NCBI GenBank assembly: GCA_002401525.1
Contig: NVTH01000121.1
Location: 1 to 7,885, forward strand
Origin: Moraxellaceae bacterium
GTDB lineage: Bacteria > Pseudomonadota > Gammaproteobacteria > Pseudomonadales > UBA3067
Length of the DNA stretch: 7,885 nucleotides
Direction of reading: 5' to 3'
A model generated the notes under the pieces. That model was not told the origin of the DNA and made no database searches. It was given only the letters and a program-made list of their open reading frames with translations. Of the stretch, positions 1 through 4,886 are shown piece after piece (position 1 is the first letter of the stretch; every line of letters begins with the position of its first letter). Made by a program: the position numbers and the translations under genes.

Positions 1-338
1 TTCAAAAACCTGGCGTGCCCATTATTATGGGCGGCAATGTGGAAGCCGCTGCACGCCGTGCGGCAAGAGTCGCCGACGGCTTTTACCCTGCGTCAGGGAG
101 CATGAAAACATTGCCACTGTTGTTGGAAGCGTTACAGGACGAATGCAATAAAAACGATCGCGACCCCAGCGAAATTGAAATCACCACCTCAGCAGGACGA
201 CTCGATCTCAGCAAAGTGGCTCGTTACAAAGACCTAGGTGTTTCGCGACTGCTTATTCCGCCCCCCGCTTACGATAAAGAGGGCTTGAAACGAGGCTTAA
301 ACGAATTTGCCGAATCAATCGCTGCGAAAGTAGATTGA
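1..338 (+). CDS. Luciferase-like (LLM class) flavin-dependent oxidoreductase, C-terminal part
   Basis: This is the C-terminal end of a gene that starts before the window: the frame is open from base 3 and ends at TGA 336-338. The GTG at 15 is an internal valine codon. The segment PIIMGGNVEAAARRAARVADGFYP matches, from memory, the late beta-strand/helix region of bacterial luciferase-like monooxygenases, where a P-[IV]-[LI]-x-GG stretch is followed by an Ala/Arg-rich helix and ADG-[FW]-xP. The helix and strand near the end (ARYKDLGVSRLLIPPP) fit the last part of the TIM barrel. Such enzymes use reduced FMN or F420 to oxidise small organic substrates; the cofactor cannot be decided from this fragment. 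It lies 135 bases before an acyl-CoA synthetase gene on the same strand, which suggests a catabolic role. The family call is fairly sure; the substrate is unknown. Confidence 0.82.
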   Translation, partial: QKPGVPIIMGGNVEAAARRAARVADGFYPASGSMKTLPLLLEALQDECNKNDRDPSEIEITTSAGRLDLSKVARYKDLGVSRLLIPPPAYDKEGLKRGLNEFAESIAAKVD

Positions 339-385
339 TCCAATTCGAACGTTTCACCATGAAGGGCCTTAAGGCAATCAGCAAG

Positions 386-413
386 AACCAATAACCAATA
401 ACCAATAACCAAT
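386..413. repeat. Perfect tandem heptanucleotide repeat (AACCAAT)x4
   Basis: Four exact head-to-tail copies of AACCAAT occupy the spacer between the flavin oxidoreductase and the acyl-CoA synthetase gene. The spacer also has a perfect 10-base palindrome, GCCTTAAGGC, at 366-375, and is very A-rich from about 421 to the ATG at 474. The repeat is too short in unit length for CRISPR and codes for nothing on the + strand. Its 7-base unit lies about 60 bases ahead of the next start codon, where changes in copy number could alter promoter spacing; that is inference. I saw no convincing -35/-10 pair in the spacer. Confidence 0.9.
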
Positions 414-473
414 AATTTAGACCATTAATAAAAATAATAAAGAAAATACAATAAAACCAAAAAGGAAAATAAA

Positions 474-2027
474 ATGTATCCAGGCAAATGGGCAAAGAAA
501 TTCCCGCAAAAAGCGGCGGCGATTAATGCAGTGACCGGCGAGACATTAAGTTATGAGCAACTCAATGATCGCTCCAATCAATTAGCCCAACTAATGTGGG
601 AAATGGGCTTACGACCCGGCGATCATGTTGCGATTTTTATGGAAAATAACCTGCGCTATTTTGAAGTGTTGTGGGCAGCATTACGATCGGGGCTCTATTT
701 AACCACCATTAATCGCTATTTAACTGACGAAGAAGCCGGTTATATTCTTAACGATTGTGAAGCGCAGGTGCTCGTTGCCTCGAAACATCTATCAGACGTC
801 GCAAAAAATTTACCTCAATTCGCCCCCGGCTGTCACACGCGCTTAATGGTGGACGGCATTGTGGAAGGTTATAAATCTTACGAAGACAGCATCGCCAATT
901 ATTCCACGGACAATCTTCCCGAAGAACCCTCCGGTCAGTTTATGCTTTACAGCTCAGGCACCACAGGGCGGCCTAAAGGAATCTTCCGCCCCATGACCGA
1001 CAGCAAAGTGTCTGAAACCGCAGGCGCCATTGCCGGCATGTTAACCGGCCTTTGGCACACCAGTGAAGACAGCATCTATTTGTCCCCCGCGCCTTTGTAT
1101 CATTCTGCACCGATCGGGTTTTGTCATGGCATTCAAGCTCTCGGCGGCACAGTCATCATGCTGCCCAAATTTGACGAACTGGGCGCCCTTAAAGCCATTG
1201 AGCAATACAAAGTCACCCACAGCCAGTGGGTACCCACCATGTTTAGTCGCATGTTGAAAATGCCACAAGAAGAACTTAAACAATTTGATTTATCCACCCA
1301 CAAAGTCGCCATTCACGCTGCCGCACCCTGTCCTGCAGGCGTAAAACGAAAAATGTTCGACTGGTGGGGGCCGATTATTTATGAATATTACGGTGCCACA
1401 GAATTAAATGGTTTTACCCATTGCCAACCTCAAGAATGGCTCGACCACCCAGGCACCGTGGGTAAATCACTGCTAGGGATCATCCACGTCTGTGACGACG
1501 ATGGCAAAGAATTACCGATTGGCGAACCGGGCTTGGTGTATTTCGAACTCCCCCAGATGACCTTCTCCTATCACAAGGACCCAGGCAAAACTAAAAAAGC
1601 TCAACATCCCCAACACGACAATTGGACTGCCTTGGGTGATGTCGGTTACGTCGATAAAGACAACTATTTATACCTCACCGATCGCGCTACTTTTATGATC
1701 ATTTCAGGGGGCGTCAATATTTATCCCCAGGAAATAGAAAATGAAATGATATTGCACGATAAAATTGCTGACGTTGCAGTAATTGGTGTGCCCAATGAAG
1801 AAATGGGTGAAGAAGTCAAAGCAGTGGTACAACTTGCCATAGGCATCGAAGCCAATGATGAATTAAAAGCGGAACTGATGGCTTACACCCGTGATCACGT
1901 CGCCCACTATAAGTGCCCCAAGAGTATCGATTTTATTAATGAATTACCGCGATTACCCACGGGCAAGTTATACAAACGACTTCTTAAAGACAAGTACTGG
2001 GGCAAAACTGGCTCGAGAATTGTTTAA
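474..2027 (+). CDS. Acyl-CoA synthetase (AMP-binding, fatty-acid--CoA ligase type)
   Basis: This 517-residue adenylate-forming enzyme probably activates a carboxylic acid with ATP and CoA to the acyl-CoA thioester in the cytoplasm. All core motifs of the family are visible: the phosphate-binding loop LYSSGTTGRPKG (158-169), YEYYGATE (303-310), the ATP-ribose aspartate in TALGDVGYVD (Asp389), the hinge TDR (Asp403/Arg404) followed by ISGGVNIYPQEIE, and the C-terminal catalytic lysine in LPTGKLYKR (Lys498). The hinge reads TDRATFMIISGG rather than the more common DMIISGG, which I associate with a subgroup of FadD-like ligases. Length is normal for the family and the N-terminus (YPGKWAKKFPQKAA...TGETLSYEQL) is complete. 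The ATG at 474 is supported by AAGGA at 462-466, seven bases upstream. It sits between two oxidoreductase genes on the same strand. Chain length and ring structure of the substrate cannot be inferred. Confidence 0.93.
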   Translation: MYPGKWAKKFPQKAAAINAVTGETLSYEQLNDRSNQLAQLMWEMGLRPGDHVAIFMENNLRYFEVLWAALRSGLYLTTINRYLTDEEAGYILNDCEAQVLVASKHLSDVAKNLPQFAPGCHTRLMVDGIVEGYKSYEDSIANYSTDNLPEEPSGQFMLYSSGTTGRPKGIFRPMTDSKVSETAGAIAGMLTGLWHTSEDSIYLSPAPLYHSAPIGFCHGIQALGGTVIMLPKFDELGALKAIEQYKVTHSQWVPTMFSRMLKMPQEELKQFDLSTHKVAIHAAAPCPAGVKRKMFDWWGPIIYEYYGATELNGFTHCQPQEWLDHPGTVGKSLLGIIHVCDDDGKELPIGEPGLVYFELPQMTFSYHKDPGKTKKAQHPQHDNWTALGDVGYVDKDNYLYLTDRATFMIISGGVNIYPQEIENEMILHDKIADVAVIGVPNEEMGEEVKAVVQLAIGIEANDELKAELMAYTRDHVAHYKCPKSIDFINELPRLPTGKLYKRLLKDKYWGKTGSRIV

Positions 2028-2063
2028 ATAGAGTTACTGGAAGAAAATAGTTTAAAGCAAAAC

Positions 2064-2115
2064 ATAATGGAGCCACAAAAAAACACAGAGAGCAAAGGCA
2101 TTCTTTTCTCTCTGT
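2064..2115. repeat. Palindromic intergenic element with long hairpin
   Basis: ACAGAGAG (2085-2092) pairs exactly with CTCTCTGT (2108-2115). After one C/T mismatch the stem continues with AAAG (2094-2097) against CTTT (2103-2106), around a five-base loop (2098-2102). An A7 run (2077-2083) lies just before it and no T-run follows, so it is not a normal terminator for the upstream + strand gene. Read on the - strand the hairpin is followed by T7, but no - strand gene ends here. The left part (GGAGCCACAA, then ACACAGAGAGC) resembles the CACAGAG-type dispersed palindromes that I recall from intergenic regions of many bacterial genomes; that match is from memory. A further perfect palindrome, GGCATGCC, lies at 2122-2129 before the next gene. 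Confidence 0.7.
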
Positions 2116-2148
2116 CTTACAGGCATGCCCTAAGAAAAGGAAATTTCT

Positions 2149-3141
2149 ATGCGCGCAATGGTAGTCAATGAAAACAGCGAAGACATCTCCGTCATGCGCT
2201 TGGAGGAAGTAAAACTTCCTCCATTAGATAAAAACCAAGTACGCGTCAAAATTCGTGCGGCGGCGACGCAGTTTCCTGATATTTTAATGATTCAGGAAAA
2301 GTACCAATACAAACCCCCTCTGCCCTATATCCCTGGCACTGAATTCGCCGGCGACGTGATTGGCGTCGGCTCGGAAGTGAGCCAATGGAAAGTCGGCGAT
2401 GCCGTGGTCACCGGATTATCACTCAATGGCGGCGGCTACGCCGAGGAAATTAATGTCCATGAGCGAGTGCTCTATCGAAAACCGACGCCACTGAGTTACA
2501 GCCAAGCCTGTTCCTACCGTTCCGCTTATTTAACCGCGCAGGTCTCACTTATCTGTCGAGCCAATCTTCAAGCGGGGGAAACCTTGCTGGTGCACGGTTC
2601 TGCAGGAGGCGTAGGCCTCGCCGCTGTGGAAGTAGGCAAACTGCTCGGCGCTAAAGTCATTGGCACGGCGAGCTCCGATAAGAAATTGGAAATTGTGAAA
2701 GAGTACGGTGCGGATCACATTATTAATTACGGCACAGACTTTAAAAAAGGCTTCCGCCTTAAAGTAAAAGAACTCACCGATCAACAAGGCGCCGACGTGA
2801 TTTACGACCCCGTGGGCGGCGACGTGTTTGATGAATCCATACGTTGCATTGCTTGGAACGGCCGTTTACTGGTGATAGGTTTCACCTCGGGTCGAATCCC
2901 CACCGCACCGGTGAATATGCCTTTAATTAAGGGTTTTTCCATTGTCGGCGTTAGAGCCGGTGAATACGGACGTCGCGACAAAGTCAAAGGTCGGGAAAAT
3001 ATTGCCATGGTAGACGACTGGGCAGAACAAGGAAAAATAAACCCGTTCGTTCACGCAGAAATCCCTTTGGAGAATGCTCACGAAGCGCTGCGCATGATTC
3101 AAAACAGAGAAGTCATTGGGCGAGTTGTGTTAGTGATGTAA
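2149..3141 (+). CDS. Zinc-independent medium-chain dehydrogenase/reductase, NADPH:quinone oxidoreductase type
   Basis: This 330-residue protein has the two-domain MDR layout. The N-terminal GroES-like part carries YIPGTEFAGDVIGVGSEV and VGDAV, and the Rossmann part carries HGSAGGVG (149-156), the NADPH-binding glycine motif of the quinone reductase branch. GADHIINY and DVIYDPVGGDVFDESI follow in the usual order, as does the C-terminal ENAHEALRMIQNREVIGRVVL. The structural zinc cysteines and the catalytic zinc ligands of alcohol dehydrogenases are absent, so it should be a zinc-free NADPH-dependent reductase acting on a quinone or an alpha,beta-unsaturated carbonyl, possibly an enoyl-CoA type compound. 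The start at 2149 has AAGGAAA (2137-2143) five bases upstream. The length is complete for the family. Its position after an acyl-CoA synthetase suggests it acts in the same degradative route; the substrate is unassigned. Confidence 0.92.
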   Translation: MRAMVVNENSEDISVMRLEEVKLPPLDKNQVRVKIRAAATQFPDILMIQEKYQYKPPLPYIPGTEFAGDVIGVGSEVSQWKVGDAVVTGLSLNGGGYAEEINVHERVLYRKPTPLSYSQACSYRSAYLTAQVSLICRANLQAGETLLVHGSAGGVGLAAVEVGKLLGAKVIGTASSDKKLEIVKEYGADHIINYGTDFKKGFRLKVKELTDQQGADVIYDPVGGDVFDESIRCIAWNGRLLVIGFTSGRIPTAPVNMPLIKGFSIVGVRAGEYGRRDKVKGRENIAMVDDWAEQGKINPFVHAEIPLENAHEALRMIQNREVIGRVVLVM

Positions 3142-3186
3142 AGATCTGCACCGAAAATAATAAAAAGATCTAAACCGAAAAAATTA
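3140..3186. repeat. Imperfect tandem duplication, 24-base period
   Basis: AAAGATCT followed by an ACCGAAAA-containing tail occurs at 3140-3162 and again at 3164-3186, with only a few substitutions between the copies. The first copy overlaps the last two bases of the upstream stop codon. The copies fill half of the 89-base spacer between the MDR gene and the SnoaL-like gene. No hairpin or promoter hexamers stand out in it. It may be a local slippage duplication or a pair of binding sites; the sequence alone does not decide. Confidence 0.7.
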
Positions 3187-3230
3187 CATAACCGTTTAAA
3201 AATATAGCATAAAAAATAGGAGCTTCTAGG

Positions 3231-3701
3231 ATGAGCATCAACACAGAAACTTTAATACAGCAATTACTGGATCGCGAAGCAATTCGTGACTTACCGAATT
3301 TATACTGTCACCACGTGTGGCAGCAAGACATCCCTGGAATTGTCGACCTGTTTACCGAAGACGGCTGGATCAACATGGGCAAGCGGCCCGTCAAAGGCCA
3401 TCCGGCACTGCTTAAACTTTATAATAAAGCCTTGAACAATCTAACCCCCCGCCCGTTTATTCACAACCACGTCATTACCCTTGAAAGCAACGAGAAAGCG
3501 ACCGGCACCTGCTACGTCGAAATTCGTGGCGTACAAGACAACAAAAGCATGATGGGAGCCGGCTACTACGATGACGTCTACCGTAAAGTGAAGGGCCAAT
3601 GGAAGATCCACTCCCGCGTCGTCACCATGCACTTTATGGTGCCCCTTGAAGATGGCTGGGTGAAGGAACTCACTCAGGTCAAAGAACCTGAACCGGCCTA
3701 A
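3231..3701 (+). CDS. SnoaL-like / NTF2-fold protein
   Basis: This 156-residue protein fits the SnoaL-like (NTF2 superfamily) domain. The N-terminal helix LLDREAIRDLPNLYCHHV (about 12-29) is followed by DIPGIVDLFTEDG (33-45), the typical helix-turn before the cone-shaped beta sheet. FIHNHVITLES (76-86) and GYYDDVYRKVKGQWKIHSRVV (111-131) match the later strands, where the family usually has H-x-x-[NH]-H and a Y-x-D-x-[YF]-x-[KR] pattern. Members include isomerases, dehydratases, epoxide hydrolases and polyketide cyclases, and many lie in steroid or aromatic degradation clusters. Several histidines (27, 28, 57, 78, 80, 127, 134) could line a pocket, but I cannot name catalytic residues. The ATG has TAGGAG at 3217-3222, eight bases upstream. 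The protein has no signal peptide and is cytoplasmic by appearance. Fold call is good; reaction unknown. Confidence 0.87.
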   Translation: MSINTETLIQQLLDREAIRDLPNLYCHHVWQQDIPGIVDLFTEDGWINMGKRPVKGHPALLKLYNKALNNLTPRPFIHNHVITLESNEKATGTCYVEIRGVQDNKSMMGAGYYDDVYRKVKGQWKIHSRVVTMHFMVPLEDGWVKELTQVKEPEPA

Positions 3702-3754
3702 CGATTTTTTAATAAAATATTAACCATCATCCTCTACTATTTTTAGGAGCACTT

Positions 3755-4789
3755 ATGCCTAGCAATAAACTTCTTGAAGACCCAAGAATCGATCCGCGTA
3801 TAAAAACCCTTTTCGGTGCAATGAATACACCGCCGCCTAAAGACGTGGAAAGTAGGGAGCAACTACTCGCTTCGATGAATTCAGAAAAAGCAGTGGCGGC
3901 AAGAGAGGCGATGAAAAAATTCATGGAGGTGTGTGATTCTGAAGAAATAGCGCCTTCCGCCGGACTGGAAATTTCCGACAAAGAGTTCACCTCTTCCCCC
4001 GATGGCAACACCATTAAAATCCGATTTATTCGCCCCATCAGCGATGAAGACGTGCCCTGCGTGTATTACATTCATGGCGGCGGCATGCAGTTTATGTCTT
4101 GCTATGACGGCAATTACCGCGCGTGGGGAAAAATGATTGCTCATCAAGGCGTCGCCGTCGCCATGGTTGATTTCCGCAATGCCGTGGTGCCATCGTCCGC
4201 CGAAGAAGTAGCGCCCTATCCCGCCGGATTAAATGATTGCGTCAGCGGCGTTAAATGGTTAATTGAAAACAGCAAAAGTCTAAAAATAGACCCTAAGAAA
4301 GTAGTCATCGCCGGCGAAAGCGGCGGCGGTAACTTAACCTTGGCCACCGGATTGCGTCTCACCAAAGAAGGCGACGCAGCGTTAGTCAAAGGGCTGTACG
4401 CATTGTGCCCTTACATCTCAGGAATCTGGCCGACTCCTGAAAGTGCTTCCTCGACGGAGAACAATGGCATCTTGCTGGATCTGCATAACAACGTAGGGGC
4501 CATGGCGTATGGCATCGAAGAACTGGAAAACAAAAATCCGCTCGCATGGCCAGCCTTTGCCAGCGTCGATGACGTAAAAGGCTTCCCCCCCACCATGATC
4601 AGTGTCAATGAGTGCGATCCGCTGCGAGACGAAGGCATTAATTTTTATCGTTTATTATTAGAAGCCAAATCACCGGCGCGCTGCCGGCAAGTCATGGGCA
4701 CTATTCACGGCACGGAGATATTTCCTATTTGTTGTCCGGATATAAGCCTGGATACCGCCAGTAGTATTGCGAATTTCTGTAAAAATTAA
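3755..4789 (+). CDS. Alpha/beta hydrolase, HSL-like esterase/lipase family
   Basis: This 344-residue protein belongs to the hormone-sensitive-lipase-like group of alpha/beta hydrolases (alpha/beta hydrolase fold-3). It has the oxyanion-hole motif HGGG (107-110) on strand YYIHGGGMQF, the nucleophile elbow GESGGG with Ser189, the acid residue Asp288 in ECDPLRDEG, and His318 in GTIHGTE, so the triad is complete. The elbow has GESGG where GDSAGG is the commonest form. The first 85 residues form a charged, helical N-terminal cap rather than a secretion signal, so the enzyme is probably cytoplasmic and hydrolyses an ester or lactone of a small hydrophobic compound. The ATG at 3755 has AGGAG at 3745-3749, five bases upstream. 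It is 53 bases after the SnoaL-like gene and closes the + strand gene set. A C7 run at 4585-4591 lies inside the frame, which is intact. Confidence 0.92.
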   Translation: MPSNKLLEDPRIDPRIKTLFGAMNTPPPKDVESREQLLASMNSEKAVAAREAMKKFMEVCDSEEIAPSAGLEISDKEFTSSPDGNTIKIRFIRPISDEDVPCVYYIHGGGMQFMSCYDGNYRAWGKMIAHQGVAVAMVDFRNAVVPSSAEEVAPYPAGLNDCVSGVKWLIENSKSLKIDPKKVVIAGESGGGNLTLATGLRLTKEGDAALVKGLYALCPYISGIWPTPESASSTENNGILLDLHNNVGAMAYGIEELENKNPLAWPAFASVDDVKGFPPTMISVNECDPLRDEGINFYRLLLEAKSPARCRQVMGTIHGTEIFPICCPDISLDTASSIANFCKN

Positions 4790-4843
4790 TTAAACAATAA
4801 AAGAAACTTGTGTCGCTCGTCATTCAAACACCCACCGAACTAT

Positions 4844-4886
4844 GGGCCTGTCCAATTAATATGGGCCATTTCATATGGACAGACCC
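4844..4886. repeat. Inverted repeat in the convergent gene junction
   Basis: GGGcCTGTCCA (4844-4854) and TGGACAGaCCC (4876-4886) pair over ten of eleven positions, with a 21-base loop that itself contains a second copy of ATGGGCC (4861-4867; the first is 4842-4848). The right arm ends on the last base of the stop codon of the - strand membrane-protein gene. It is placed where a two-way terminator would be expected, but neither side has a T-run. It could be a weak terminator, an mRNA-stabilising hairpin, or the ends of a deleted mobile element; the arms look somewhat like insertion-sequence terminal repeats, which is only an impression. Confidence 0.65.

Noticed and set aside
386..413. Possible CRISPR array
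   Set aside because: The units are 7 bases and contiguous, with no spacers and no cas genes nearby.
447..452. TACAAT as a -10 box for the synthetase gene
   Set aside because: The region 17 bases upstream (ATTAAT) is a poor -35 match, and such hexamers are expected by chance in this A-rich spacer.
253..495. 80-codon - strand frame across the heptamer array
   Set aside because: Its Leu/Ile/Tyr/Trp-rich middle is just the translated AACCAAT repeat, it overlaps the ends of two well-supported genes, and it matches no family I know.
1041..1283. Overlapping frames on both strands inside the synthetase gene
   Set aside because: They are shadows of a gene whose motifs are complete in its own frame.
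2067..2171. 34-codon + strand frame, a possible leader peptide ahead of the reductase gene
   Set aside because: There is no Shine-Dalgarno before the ATG, the composition follows the palindromic repeat, and it overlaps the start of the reductase gene in another frame.
3674..3710. Possible terminator at the end of the SnoaL-like gene (TCAGGT/ACCTGA hairpin then T6)
   Set aside because: The stem has only six pairs inside the coding region, and the T-run begins 14 bases after it.
3709..3723. TTAATA/TATTAA mini-hairpin before the esterase gene
   Set aside because: It is a pure A/T stem in an AT-rich spacer and is expected by chance.
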